64,000 bases of DNA from Glaciecola sp. HTCC2999 (lineage in GTDB: Bacteria; Pseudomonadota; Gammaproteobacteria; Enterobacterales; Alteromonadaceae), in assembly GCF_000155775.1 (NCBI RefSeq), contig NZ_DS989812.1, positions 312,008 to 376,007 of the forward strand, read 5' to 3'. The notes under the pieces are model-generated. The model did not search any database. It was not told the origin of the DNA and saw only the letters and a program-made list of their open reading frames with translations. The first letter of the stretch is position 1. Each line of letters starts with the position of its first letter. The translations under genes were made by a program, and so were the position numbers. Below are positions 55,700 through 64,000 of this stretch, one piece after another.

Positions 55700-58600
55700 A
55701 TGACTAAACCTGCTGAACCTGTTGTCTTACGTGCATCAGACATCGCTGTACCTGCGGATTTTGATGCTCAGTTAAGTGCATGTATGCGCAAAGATGTGTT
55801 TCGATTTAAACGTCGATATGCTGATTGTAAGTTGTTAGAAGGTGAAAAACTCACCAACGCATTGTCTAAATTATTAGGTGATATAGAACGTTCCCAAGCA
55901 CGTGTAAAGACTCGACAACAGGCGTTGCCTAAGATCATCTATCCGGACTTACCGGTCAGTGAACGTCAAGACGATATTAAACAGGCCATTCAGCAGCATC
56001 AGGTCGTCATCATTGCCGGTGAAACCGGTTCGGGCAAGACTACGCAAATTCCTAAGATGTGTTTAGAGTTAGGTCGTGGTGTGCGCGGCACGATAGCGCA
56101 TACCCAGCCGCGTCGACTCGCCGCTAGAAGTGTTGCATCTCGTATCGCTGAAGAATTAGATACAGAAATCGGTCAATCAGTTGGCTTTAAAATTCGTTTT
56201 AGCGACCACGGTAACCAAGATACCCATGTAAAGCTCATGACCGATGGGATCCTGTTAGCAGAAATTCAACATGACCGATTTTTGCAACAGTACGATACTA
56301 TTATCATTGATGAAGCCCATGAACGCAGTCTAAATATTGATTTTCTTTTAGGGTACCTCAAACAGTTATTACCTAAACGCCCTGATTTAAAACTGATTAT
56401 TACCTCTGCAACTATTGATCCGGAGCGCTTTGCGAAACACTTTTTTGATGCGCCAATTATCAGTGTCAGTGGTCGAACTTATCCGGTAGAAATGCGGTAT
56501 CGTAGTTTAGTGGATGAGGAAGAAGAGCTTGATTTAGGGCAGGGTATTATCAATGCGGTTTCTGAACTACGAAAAGAAAAACCCGGTGACATTTTAATTT
56601 TCTTAAGTGGTGAGCGAGAGATCAGAGAGACGGAGCAGTTACTCAAAAAACAGCCTTGGTCGAATATTGAGATTGTACCTTTGTATGCTCGGTTATCTGC
56701 GGCTGAACAAAATAAAATTTTTGCTTCACACCGTGGTCAGCGAATTGTATTAGCTACCAATGTGGCCGAAACATCGTTAACAGTACCTGGAATTAGGTAT
56801 GTCATTGACCCGGGTTATGCCCGTATTTCACGTTATTCGTATCGATCTAAAGTACAACGTTTACCGATTGAAGCGATTTCACAAGCATCGGCGAATCAAC
56901 GGGCTGGTCGCTGTGGTCGGGTAGCGAATGGTATTTGTATTCGTTTATATAGTGAAGATGATTATTTAGGACGCAGTGAGTTTACTGATCCAGAGATTTT
57001 AAGAACCAACTTAGCCTCAGTTATTTTGAAAATGTTAGCCCTGGGCCTAGGGGATATAAACGCATTTCCGTTTGTACAGCCACCCGATCCACGTTTCATT
57101 AATGATGGCTATCGCTTATTACAAGAACTGCAAGCAATAAGTCTGCACAAAAAACATCCTACTTTGACACCTTTAGGTAAGCAAATAGCGCGTTTACCAA
57201 TTGATCCACGTTATGCCCGGATGGTCATCGCAGCAAGTGCGCATCGCGCGTTACAAGAGGTCGTGATCATTACTGCGGGTTTATCTATCCAAGATCCCAA
57301 AGAGCGTCCCAGAGAGAAACAACAAGCTGCTGATGAGTGTCATCAACAATTTGCTGATAAGCAGTCTGATTTTATTAGTATCCTCAATTTGTATGCTGGT
57401 TTTTGTGAACAGCAAGCAAATTTGACTCAAAATCAATTACGCAAATGGTGTAAAAGCAATTTCATTCATTACCTGCGGATGCGTGAGTGGCAAGATATTA
57501 TTTCTCAAGTGAAACAGTCGCTCAAAGAATTGAAACTCGATATGAATCAGCAAACCCCTGATTATGATGATATTCATATTAGTCTAGCCACTGGGCTATT
57601 ATCGCATTTAGGCCTGAAAGACAAAGGGCGCGAGTATCTAGGCGCACGGAACAGTAAGCTGATGATATTCCCTGGCTCACCGATGGCCAAGCAAGCGCCT
57701 AAATGGATGATGGCTGCTGAATTAGTGGAAACCTCGCAATTATTCGCTCGAGTGGTCGCTAAGATTGAACCGCATTGGATTGAACCATTATGCACGCATC
57801 TGTCTAAATCCAGTTTGAGCGAGCCATTTTGGTCCAAAAAACAAGGAGCGGCACAAGCATATGAAAAGGTGACTTTGTTTGGTTTGCCGATCATACCACG
57901 TCGTACCGTGAATATTTCTCAGCGCGATCCTGTGGTGGCTAAAGGGTTATTTATCTCTGAAGGGTTAGTGAACGGGTTAACTAAACTCAATTATGCGTTC
58001 CTACAAGACAATCAGGCATTACTTACCCAAGGTCATGAATTAGAGGCAAAATCACGCCGTCGTGACTGGCTGGTCGATGAAGAGGTCTTAGGTGATTTTT
58101 ATGCAGAAAAATTACCGGAGCATGTGGTCAGCGAAGCGGCTTTTAGGAAATGGTTTAAACAACATAAAGATATTGATTTACGCTTTGATCCAGAGCTAGT
58201 GTTCCGCAAAGATCCTGATGCAGTTTCACCTAATGCTTATCCAGATATTTGGAAACAAGGTAATATAAGTTTACCGCTTTCGTATGTGTTTGAACCGAAT
58301 CAAGAAGATGACGGCGTCAGTTTACTGATCCCTATTGGGGTGTTGAACCAGCTTAAAAACATCGGATTTGATTGGCTAGTCCCCGGATTTCGTCATGAAC
58401 TGATTGTGGCACTGATTAAGTCATTACCTAAACGCTTACGCCGTAATTTTGTCCCCGTGCCTGATTATGCTGATGCCTGCTTGGGTGAGTTATCGCCGGT
58501 GGACAAACAGGGTGCACCAGTGTCGCTTATCGATGCCCTTACGGCGCGTTTATTTGCCATGACAGGGGTAAAAATCACGCCAGAAGATTGGGCAGAACAA

Positions 58601-59632
58601 GCAAGCATCAACAATTTACCCAAACATTTAATGATGCGTTTTGTGGTAGTAGATGATAACCAATCTGTGATTGCACACGGTCGTGATTTACCTGTTTTAC
58701 AAGCTAATTTACAAGACCGAATTAAAGATACGCTAGAACAAGTGGCCAGCCCTGAATTGGAACGCGATAACATTACGCAATGGGATTTTGACTCTCTGCC
58801 CGAGTCCTTTACTCACGAGACAGCGGGCTTTGCCATTAAAGGTTATCCTGCATTGGTTGCTAAACGCGGACATGTGGCAATTGAGTTGTTTGATTTACCT
58901 CACGAAGCGGAAATAGCGCATCAGTTAGGTTTATATAAATTGATCCAATTATCGATTCCATCTCCGTTAAAATACGTTCAAGAAAAATTACCGAATAAAG
59001 CTAAGCTAGGTTTGTATTTTAACCCATTTGGGAATGTGAAAGAGCTTATTGATGATTGTATTTTAGCTGGTATTGCCCAGCTGGTGACACAGTTTCAAGC
59101 AGAATCTGCGACGTCGATTCGTGAGCAAACGGAGTTTATGGCGGTGTGCGATTATGTACGAGAGCATATTAATGCCGTGGTACTAGAGATTGCTGCAAAA
59201 GTGGAAAAAGGTTTAACATGCGCCAATCGTATTCAAAAATCTACCAAAGGTAGTATACCCCTTAATATGCTAGAAGCAGTGGGTCATATTAAAGCCCATT
59301 TAGATAGTTTGGTGTTTAAGCAATTTGTATTTACAGTGAGCTCAGCACGCTTAGATGACTGGCATCGGTATTTGTTGGGGTTAGAGCGCCGAGTAGAGAA
59401 ACTAAAAGTCGATGCCACTAAAGATCGCATGCATCAGGTACAAATTGATAAAGTGACGGCTCAATATGAAAAAAAATGCCAAAGTATTCAGCATGGCGAG
59501 GTAATGACCGATAACTTAATAGAAGTAAAATGGATGATTGAAGAATTACGAGTGTCATTTTTTGCACAGCAATTAGGGACAGCATATCCTATTTCTGTAA
59601 AAAGAATCGAGCAGGCTCTCAATTCTGAATAA
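55700..59632 (+). CDS. hrpA: ATP-dependent RNA helicase HrpA
   Basis: HrpA is a DEAH-box helicase that acts on ribosomes and mRNA. The 1310-residue protein has Walker A GETGSGKTT at 108-116, motif Ia TQPRRLAARSVA, DEAHERS, SAT, and the motif V/VI region TNVAETSLTVPGIRYVIDPG and QRAGRCGR. The helicase-associated domain and the long HrpA-specific C-terminal region (about 620-1310) follow. The length is similar to E. coli HrpA. It starts 11 bases after the isoaspartyl peptidase gene. The PilZ gene follows. Confidence 0.97.
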   Translation: MTKPAEPVVLRASDIAVPADFDAQLSACMRKDVFRFKRRYADCKLLEGEKLTNALSKLLGDIERSQARVKTRQQALPKIIYPDLPVSERQDDIKQAIQQHQVVIIAGETGSGKTTQIPKMCLELGRGVRGTIAHTQPRRLAARSVASRIAEELDTEIGQSVGFKIRFSDHGNQDTHVKLMTDGILLAEIQHDRFLQQYDTIIIDEAHERSLNIDFLLGYLKQLLPKRPDLKLIITSATIDPERFAKHFFDAPIISVSGRTYPVEMRYRSLVDEEEELDLGQGIINAVSELRKEKPGDILIFLSGEREIRETEQLLKKQPWSNIEIVPLYARLSAAEQNKIFASHRGQRIVLATNVAETSLTVPGIRYVIDPGYARISRYSYRSKVQRLPIEAISQASANQRAGRCGRVANGICIRLYSEDDYLGRSEFTDPEILRTNLASVILKMLALGLGDINAFPFVQPPDPRFINDGYRLLQELQAISLHKKHPTLTPLGKQIARLPIDPRYARMVIAASAHRALQEVVIITAGLSIQDPKERPREKQQAADECHQQFADKQSDFISILNLYAGFCEQQANLTQNQLRKWCKSNFIHYLRMREWQDIISQVKQSLKELKLDMNQQTPDYDDIHISLATGLLSHLGLKDKGREYLGARNSKLMIFPGSPMAKQAPKWMMAAELVETSQLFARVVAKIEPHWIEPLCTHLSKSSLSEPFWSKKQGAAQAYEKVTLFGLPIIPRRTVNISQRDPVVAKGLFISEGLVNGLTKLNYAFLQDNQALLTQGHELEAKSRRRDWLVDEEVLGDFYAEKLPEHVVSEAAFRKWFKQHKDIDLRFDPELVFRKDPDAVSPNAYPDIWKQGNISLPLSYVFEPNQEDDGVSLLIPIGVLNQLKNIGFDWLVPGFRHELIVALIKSLPKRLRRNFVPVPDYADACLGELSPVDKQGAPVSLIDALTARLFAMTGVKITPEDWAEQASINNLPKHLMMRFVVVDDNQSVIAHGRDLPVLQANLQDRIKDTLEQVASPELERDNITQWDFDSLPESFTHETAGFAIKGYPALVAKRGHVAIELFDLPHEAEIAHQLGLYKLIQLSIPSPLKYVQEKLPNKAKLGLYFNPFGNVKELIDDCILAGIAQLVTQFQAESATSIREQTEFMAVCDYVREHINAVVLEIAAKVEKGLTCANRIQKSTKGSIPLNMLEAVGHIKAHLDSLVFKQFVFTVSSARLDDWHRYLLGLERRVEKLKVDATKDRMHQVQIDKVTAQYEKKCQSIQHGEVMTDNLIEVKWMIEELRVSFFAQQLGTAYPISVKRIEQALNSE

Positions 59633-59700
59633 GTGATTGAATAATTACACCTGAATATATCAATGAAAATTTAGCATAATATTAATTAAGGAAAATGATG

Positions 59701-59991
59701 ATGCTTGCTTTTGATGAAAACCGAAAATATTACCGTTTGTGCTTAAACTCACCTTGTAAAATTACATTAGAGACTGAGATCATTTATGGTATATGCAAAG
59801 ATATCAGCGCGACAGGTATGTCATTTCAGACGAGTTCTTCAGCACTAATCGAAGGAGCTGTTTTGTTGATTGAAACAAAATCTCAAGATCCCAAAATCCC
59901 TTCAATTTTAGCCGATGCAGAGGTCGTTCGTATGAGTAGTATGGATGATGAAAATTATCTAATCGGAGTGAAATTTCTTCAACTGAATTAA
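59701..59991 (+). CDS. PilZ domain protein
   Basis: PilZ domains bind cyclic di-GMP. ENRKYYRLCL has the RxxxR motif and KDISATGMSF supplies the D/NxSxxG motif, so ligand binding is likely. The protein is a single PilZ domain (96-98 residues) with no output domain; it may act by protein contact. Three consecutive ATGs (59695, 59698, 59701) are available; AAGGA ends eight bases before the third, which I chose. A hairpin (GGGCTT/AAGCCC) follows, then the IS element. Confidence 0.88.
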   Translation: MLAFDENRKYYRLCLNSPCKITLETEIIYGICKDISATGMSFQTSSSALIEGAVLLIETKSQDPKIPSILADAEVVRMSSMDDENYLIGVKFLQLN

Positions 59992-60018
59992 TGCTCGATA
60001 TATCACTTATTGGTAAAT

Positions 60019-60044
60019 AAAGGGCTTTTAACAAGCCCATTTGT
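60019..60044 (+). terminator. Possible terminator after the PilZ gene
   Basis: GGGCTT and AAGCCC form a six-base stem with loop TTAAC, preceded by an A-run and followed by ATTTGTG. The T-tract is weak. It ends just before the IS3-type element. Confidence 0.4.
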
Positions 60045-60069
60045 GTATATTGTGAGGTGGTAGATTTGA

Positions 60070-60088
60070 TTCGGACACTCTAGATAAG
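60070..60088 (+). repeat. Left inverted repeat of the IS3-type element
   Basis: TTCGGACACTCTAGATAAG matches the reverse complement of 61277-61295 with mismatches at about four or five places. It precedes orfA by 27 bases and probably overlaps its promoter. Confidence 0.65.
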
Positions 60089-60115
60089 AGATAATTCTCA
60101 AAACTGGAGTGCATT

Positions 60116-60412
60116 ATGAATGCTAGAAAAAAATATTCAAAAGAATTTAAGTTAGACGCTATCAGCCTAGTGGTTGATCAGAAGTTCAGTCGAGCTGAAG
60201 CGGCAAGAAGCTTGGAGATTAATCCAAATCTGATTACCCGTTGGATGAAAGAACACGAACAAGATAATGATGGTCAGGCGTTTCGTGGTAATGGCAAGCT
60301 GACGCCAGAGCAAGAAGAAATTAGGCAACTGAGAGCAAAGGTTCGCCAGCTTGAAATGGACAAAAACATTTTAAAGGAAGCAACGGTCTTTTTTGCCAAA
60401 GAAATGAAGTAA
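60116..60412 (+). CDS. IS3-family transposase OrfA
   Basis: OrfA (98 residues) carries the N-terminal helix-turn-helix used for end recognition: [38 protein letters not shown] leucine-rich helical zone ([22 protein letters not shown]) and the family ending [15 protein letters not shown] follow. Frame -1 is open across its end, and the run CTTTTTT near 60388-60394 could be the slip site giving an OrfAB fusion, as in the IS3 family. Confidence 0.9.
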   Translation: MNARKKYSKEFKLDAISLVVDQKFSRAEAARSLEINPNLITRWMKEHEQDNDGQAFRGNGKLTPEQEEIRQLRAKVRQLEMDKNILKEATVFFAKEMK

Positions 60413-60459
60413 AGTACCGCTTCATTGCCCAAAATAAGAAGACCTATCCCGTTGACAGA

Positions 60460-61281
60460 ATGTGTCAATTGTTAGGGGTGAAGCGCAGCGGCTTTTACCG
60501 TTGGGCGAAGATAGAACAAGAAATAGACCCTACTCATGCTGATATGATCGAGTGGGTGAAAAAGATAGCTGTCGCTAGTGATAACACGTATGGCAGCCGC
60601 AGAATGAAGCATGCCCTGAATTGTTTAGGCTATCCAGTGAGTCGCCAAAAGGCGAAGAAGCTAATGCTTGAAGCCAAGGTGTGGGTTCGTTATCGCAAGA
60701 AATATAAGGTGACAACAGACAGTAACCATAACAAGCCGTTGTTTGATAATGTGCTCAATCGTGAGTTTACTGTGGATGCGCCTAACAAAGCGTATGTTTC
60801 TGATATTACTTACATATGGACGCGAGAAGGTTGGTTGTACTTAGCCATCGTGATTGATTTGTACTCGCGTAAAATCGTTGGTTGGAGCATGAGCTCAAGG
60901 ATGAAAGCAAAGCTGGTAATTGACGCGCTGAGAATGGCAATATGGCAGCGAAAACCAGAGAAAGGATTAATTGTGCATACCGACCGTGGCTCGCAATATG
61001 CCAGTCACGAGTATCGTAAATTACTTAACGCTCATGGCCTAGTTGGCAGCATGAGCAGAAAAGGCGATTGTTGGGATAATGCCGTTGCTGAAAGTTTCTT
61101 CGGCAGCTTGAAAAACGAACGGGTTCATTGGCGAAACTACCAAACTCGATACGAAGCACAACAGGATATCTTGAATTACATCACGATGTTCTATAACAGC
61201 TATAGACTGCATTCATATCTGGGGTATCAAAGCCCAAATCAGTATGAGCAGGAAATGGTAAAACTACAAAAAGTTGCTTAA
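60460..61281 (+). CDS. IS3-family transposase OrfB (DDE integrase core)
   Basis: OrfB holds the rve integrase domain. The DDE residues appear in [19 protein letters not shown] and [13 protein letters not shown], and the C-terminal [19 protein letters not shown] is typical. The ATG-start protein has 273 residues, but the same frame is open upstream ([20 protein letters not shown]), matching OrfB N-termini. The active enzyme is therefore probably an OrfAB fusion made by -1 frameshifting. Nothing suggests inactivation. Confidence 0.92.
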   Translation: MCQLLGVKRSGFYRWAKIEQEIDPTHADMIEWVKKIAVASDNTYGSRRMKHALNCLGYPVSRQKAKKLMLEAKVWVRYRKKYKVTTDSNHNKPLFDNVLNREFTVDAPNKAYVSDITYIWTREGWLYLAIVIDLYSRKIVGWSMSSRMKAKLVIDALRMAIWQRKPEKGLIVHTDRGSQYASHEYRKLLNAHGLVGSMSRKGDCWDNAVAESFFGSLKNERVHWRNYQTRYEAQQDILNYITMFYNSYRLHSYLGYQSPNQYEQEMVKLQKVA

Positions 61282-61295
61282 CTGGGTTGTCCGAA
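61277..61295 (-). repeat. Right inverted repeat of the IS3-type element
   Basis: The bases CTTAACTGGGTTGTCCGAA, just after orfB, mirror the left repeat. The stop codon of orfB lies inside the repeat edge, as is common. Confidence 0.65.
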
Positions 61296-61338
61296 ATATG
61301 TTGACCACGTCATTGTGATGCCAATTAATTCGAGTAGT

Positions 61339-62523
61339 TTAAAATACTTGGCATAACAATCCTTTTAAGTAATAACCTTCAGGGAAGTTTGTGGCTACAG
61401 GGTGGTCACTGGCTTGTGAGTAACGCTTAATAATTCTTACTTCACGACCTGCATCCAAAGCGGCATCACTGACAATTTTCTGAAACAAATCACTGCTCAT
61501 TAATCCTGAGCAACTAAATGTACTTAAATAGCCGCCTGAACGGATGGATTTCATCGCGTATAAGTTAATATCTTTATACCCTCTAGCTGCCCGATTTAAA
61601 CTTGATTTTGAATCGACAAATTTAGGTGGGTCAAGCACGATATGGTCGAACATTTTATCGCTCTGGGCATACTCTCTTAATAGCTCAAATACGTCCTGTT
61701 TGATAAAAGTAGCTTGCGCCATGGGTAAATGATTAAGTTCAATATGCGCTTTAGCAATGTCTAATGCGGGTTGCGAAACATCGACGTTAGTTACATGTTT
61801 GGCGCCATATTTTAGGGCATACGTTGCGAATGTCCCGGTGTAACAAAAGCAGTTTAAAACATCCGCACCTTCCATGTACTGGGCCGAGATATATCGATTA
61901 TCACGCTGGTCTAAATAGAATCCTGTTTTATGTCCGTTTTCAATGTCCACAATAATAGACACATCATTTTCCCTAATGGTAATAGGTGCTAGCACTTCAC
62001 CCTGAACGGGTCCTTTAATCGGTTCTAGACCTTCTTTTTTACGTACGTCAACATCACTTCTATCGTAAATTCTATGTTCAGGAAAACATTTATTTAGCGA
62101 CCATAAAATTTTATCTCGATGTTTTTCAGCCCCCGCACTCAGTAGTTGCAAGACTAATACATCATCATATTTATCGATGGTTACCCCAGGTAAGCCATCT
62201 GATTCAGCAGCAATGACACGATAAGCATTCGTATTCGCTTGATTGATAACGTGCTGACGCGCAGTCATCGCTGTTTGAATACGCTGAGTAAAAAATGCAT
62301 TATCAATGGATTGCTTCTCATCAAATGTCCAAATGCGAACTCTAATTTGTGAGTCAGGTGAAAATGCACCTCGTCCTAACCATTGATTGTCAGCGCTGTA
62401 TACATCAACAGTATCACCGCGACGGCACCTACCTTCCGTTCGCTCTACCGCTTTACTAAATACCCAAGGGTGCTTGCGTAAAAGCGATTTTTCTCGGGTA
62501 GGGTGTAGATAAACTTTTGACAT
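61339..62523 (-). CDS. rlmI: 23S rRNA m5C1962 methyltransferase RlmI
   Basis: RlmI methylates C1962 of 23S rRNA with SAM. The N-terminal PUA domain (VYLHPTREKSLLRKHPWVFS through GAFSPDSQIRVRIW) precedes an EEHEH-type domain and the Rossmann-fold methyltransferase domain. SAM motifs include DVLNCFCYTGTFATYALKYG and catalytic-region HIVLDPPKFVDSK, with FSCSGLMSSDLF. The length of 394 is normal. It lies just after the IS right end, transcribed toward it, with 43 bases between its stop and the element. Confidence 0.95.
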   Translation of the reverse strand: MSKVYLHPTREKSLLRKHPWVFSKAVERTEGRCRRGDTVDVYSADNQWLGRGAFSPDSQIRVRIWTFDEKQSIDNAFFTQRIQTAMTARQHVINQANTNAYRVIAAESDGLPGVTIDKYDDVLVLQLLSAGAEKHRDKILWSLNKCFPEHRIYDRSDVDVRKKEGLEPIKGPVQGEVLAPITIRENDVSIIVDIENGHKTGFYLDQRDNRYISAQYMEGADVLNCFCYTGTFATYALKYGAKHVTNVDVSQPALDIAKAHIELNHLPMAQATFIKQDVFELLREYAQSDKMFDHIVLDPPKFVDSKSSLNRAARGYKDINLYAMKSIRSGGYLSTFSCSGLMSSDLFQKIVSDAALDAGREVRIIKRYSQASDHPVATNFPEGYYLKGLLCQVF

Positions 62524-62637
62524 AATAAGTGCTTAAGTAGTTAATTTTAATGGTTGAATTATACCGACTATTTCATTAGATCAATAGCAGTAATAGTAGA
62601 TTAGGGTTGACAATAAACAGTGGTTCAAATGTTTCGG

Positions 62638-63111
62638 TTACGCCGGTTGATATCCATTATCGTCTTGTCCGCTTCCTTTTGCTGCGGCTTCTGCTGCATG
62701 TCGTGCAAGTTCATCACAACGTTCGTTCTCAGGGTGGCCAGAGTGACCTTTTACCCAGCGCCAATCAATGTGATGTCCTTTTACTGCCTCATCTAAAGCC
62801 ATCCACAAGTCGGCATTTTTGACCGGTTGTTTATTACTGGTTTTCCAACCATTTTTACGCCAATTATGGATCCATTGATTAATGCCATTTTTCACGTATT
62901 GGCTATCAGTTGTTAGGATGACTCGGCACGGTTTTTTGAGTAACGACAAGGCCTTGATAGGCGCAAGTAATTCCATGCGATTATTCGTTGTGGCAAAATA
63001 GCCTTCAGCAATTTCTTTTCGATGTTTACCATACACCATGATTGCGCCATAACCACCAGGTCCAGGATTGCCTAAACAACTTCCATCAGTAAAAATTTGT
63101 ACTTCTTGCAC
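62638..63111 (-). CDS. rnhA: Ribonuclease HI
   Basis: RNase HI cuts RNA in RNA-DNA hybrids. The catalytic acids are Asp9 in [17 protein letters not shown], Glu47 in [12 protein letters not shown] and Asp69 in [27 protein letters not shown] is the basic handle and final Asp region. Length 157 matches E. coli (155). It is divergent from dnaQ with a 70-base gap, the conserved arrangement in enteric bacteria. Confidence 0.97.
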   Translation of the reverse strand: MQEVQIFTDGSCLGNPGPGGYGAIMVYGKHRKEIAEGYFATTNNRMELLAPIKALSLLKKPCRVILTTDSQYVKNGINQWIHNWRKNGWKTSNKQPVKNADLWMALDEAVKGHHIDWRWVKGHSGHPENERCDELARHAAEAAAKGSGQDDNGYQPA

Positions 63112-63181
63112 GTTTGAATAATGCCTTTTGTTTTGAGATTGATATACTATTCACACAATATCATAAATTGAGAGTCTTGCT

Positions 63182-63904
63182 ATGCGTCAAATTGTTTTAG
63201 ATACCGAAACCACAGGGATGAGTCGTGAGTCTGGTGAACATTTCACGCATGGTCACAGAATCATTGAAATAGGATGTGTAGAACTAGTTGATCGAAAATT
63301 AACCGGCAATCATTACCATGTATACATTAATCCTCAACAAGACATCGATCCTGAAGCTATCGCGGTGCATGGAATTACTAATGAATTTCTAGAAGACAAG
63401 CCACTTTTTAAAGAAATAGCTCAAGGGTTTATTGATTTTATTGATGGCGCCGAACTAGTGATTCATAACGCACCATTTGATGTGGGCTTTATGGATTTAG
63501 AATTTGCTTTGAATCCAGCCACTGCGCTCACTCGAACTGAAAAGTTTTGTACCGTATTAGATACGCTAGTATTGGCTAAGAAAATGCGTCCTGGTCAGCG
63601 TAATAATCTTGATGCTTTGTGCCGTGAATATGGCATTGATAATTCTCACCGTGACCTGCATGGAGCGTTATTGGATGCTGAAATATTAGCAGATGTGTAT
63701 TTGTTAATGACCGGTGGCCAAGAAACGCTATCATTAGAAACCGGTACCAAATCATCATCTGGCTTTGATAATGTAGAGAAGCTTGCACCCCGCACAAGTG
63801 CATTAAAAATTATCCATGCAACTGCGGATGAGTTAACGGAGCATGAATCACGCTTGGATATTGTGGAGCAAGCATCAGGTAATTGTCTTTATCGACAGCC
63901 ATAA
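63182..63904 (+). CDS. dnaQ: DNA polymerase III epsilon subunit
   Basis: DnaQ is the 3'-5' proofreading subunit of the replicative polymerase. The DEDDh exonuclease motifs are VLDTETTGM (Asp7, Glu9), HNAPFDVGFMDLEF, and HRDLHGALLDAEILADVY with the catalytic His. The C-terminal part that contacts the alpha subunit is about 60 residues. Length 240 is normal. After the stop, 96 bases run to the window edge without a recognisable gene. Confidence 0.97.
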   Translation: MRQIVLDTETTGMSRESGEHFTHGHRIIEIGCVELVDRKLTGNHYHVYINPQQDIDPEAIAVHGITNEFLEDKPLFKEIAQGFIDFIDGAELVIHNAPFDVGFMDLEFALNPATALTRTEKFCTVLDTLVLAKKMRPGQRNNLDALCREYGIDNSHRDLHGALLDAEILADVYLLMTGGQETLSLETGTKSSSGFDNVEKLAPRTSALKIIHATADELTEHESRLDIVEQASGNCLYRQP

Positions 63905-64000
63905 TGATATTTAATTAAAATATTTTTAGTCAGTTTAATAGAGAAATTATTCCTGAATTTAATGGATTTTTTAGAGTTGAAACGCCCTCAATATGTACAT

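Larger units (their letters stand above)
60070..61295 (+). mobile_element. IS3-family insertion sequence
   Basis: A 1.2 kb element with two transposase frames (orfA and orfB) between imperfect inverted repeats. TTCGGACA at 60070-60077 is matched by TGTCCGAA at 61288-61295, and the similarity continues inward to about 19 bases with four or five mismatches. The genes look intact, so the element may be active. No target duplication of three to five bases is evident, and the exact ends could be a few bases away. Confidence 0.85.

Noticed and set aside
60060..61305. Target-site duplication flanking the IS element
   Set aside because: No matching three- to five-base direct repeat was found at the likely ends (left TTGA or GAT, right ATA or AAT).
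1..64000. CRISPR arrays, prophage or toxin-antitoxin modules
   Set aside because: No regularly spaced repeats, phage structural genes or recognisable toxin pairs were seen on either strand.

Overview
The window is a 64 kb chromosomal stretch from a gammaproteobacterium. Protein sequences and gene order (ftsH-folP-glmM-tpiA-secG, zipA-ligA, comEC-msbA-lpxK, gltA/sdhCDAB-sucABCD, rnhA/dnaQ) fit a marine Alteromonadales-type organism with AT-rich DNA. That placement is by eye, not from a database search. Coding density is high. There is one insertion sequence, one tRNA gene, no rRNA and no CRISPR array.

Region 1 (1-14.9 kb) is housekeeping. It holds the 3' end of ftsH, folate and cell-wall precursor genes, tpiA, secG and tRNA-Leu(GAG), then pnp, nlpI, cysZ, zipA and ligA. 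The rimP-nusA-infB-rbfA-truB-rpsO block that usually separates the tRNA from pnp is not here; three small minus-strand genes of unknown function take its place. The gene after nlpI encodes an exported HExxH protein. The ligA product lacks at least two residues that are conserved in NAD-dependent ligases.

Region 2 (14.3-29.3 kb) has a DUF2062 gene and comEC that share a CATG start-codon overlap. It continues with the lipid A/KDO group msbA-lpxK-Trm112-like-kdsB, then rimO, a Crp/Fnr-type regulator divergent from a fatty acid hydroxylase gene, DUF2919, DedA, tcdA, pirin, a mannose-1-phosphate guanylyltransferase and DUF3429.

Region 3 (29.3-41 kb) is the TCA cycle cluster: gltA divergent from sdhCDAB, then sucAB and sucCD. 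A terminator separates sdhB from sucA, and two perfect palindromes precede sucA. SucB carries two lipoyl domains. The group encodes citrate synthase, succinate dehydrogenase, the E1/E2 parts of 2-oxoglutarate dehydrogenase and succinyl-CoA synthetase.

Region 4 (41-55.7 kb) is more accessory. It has an orphan peptide with a double-glycine leader, a ChrR-type cupin, an exported S41 peptidase with an N-terminal carbohydrate-binding-like domain, and a carbamoyltransferase/SxtJ/DUF5989 cassette. An exported GH13-GH31 alpha-glucan operon, a response regulator with an EAL domain, sbcB and an exported isoaspartyl peptidase follow.

Region 5 (55.7-64 kb) holds hrpA, a PilZ protein, a complete-looking IS3-family element, rlmI, and the divergent pair rnhA/dnaQ. 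The best leads for something undescribed are the double-glycine peptide, the carbamoyltransferase cassette beside glucan genes, the aberrant LigA, and the replaced nusA-rpsO block.
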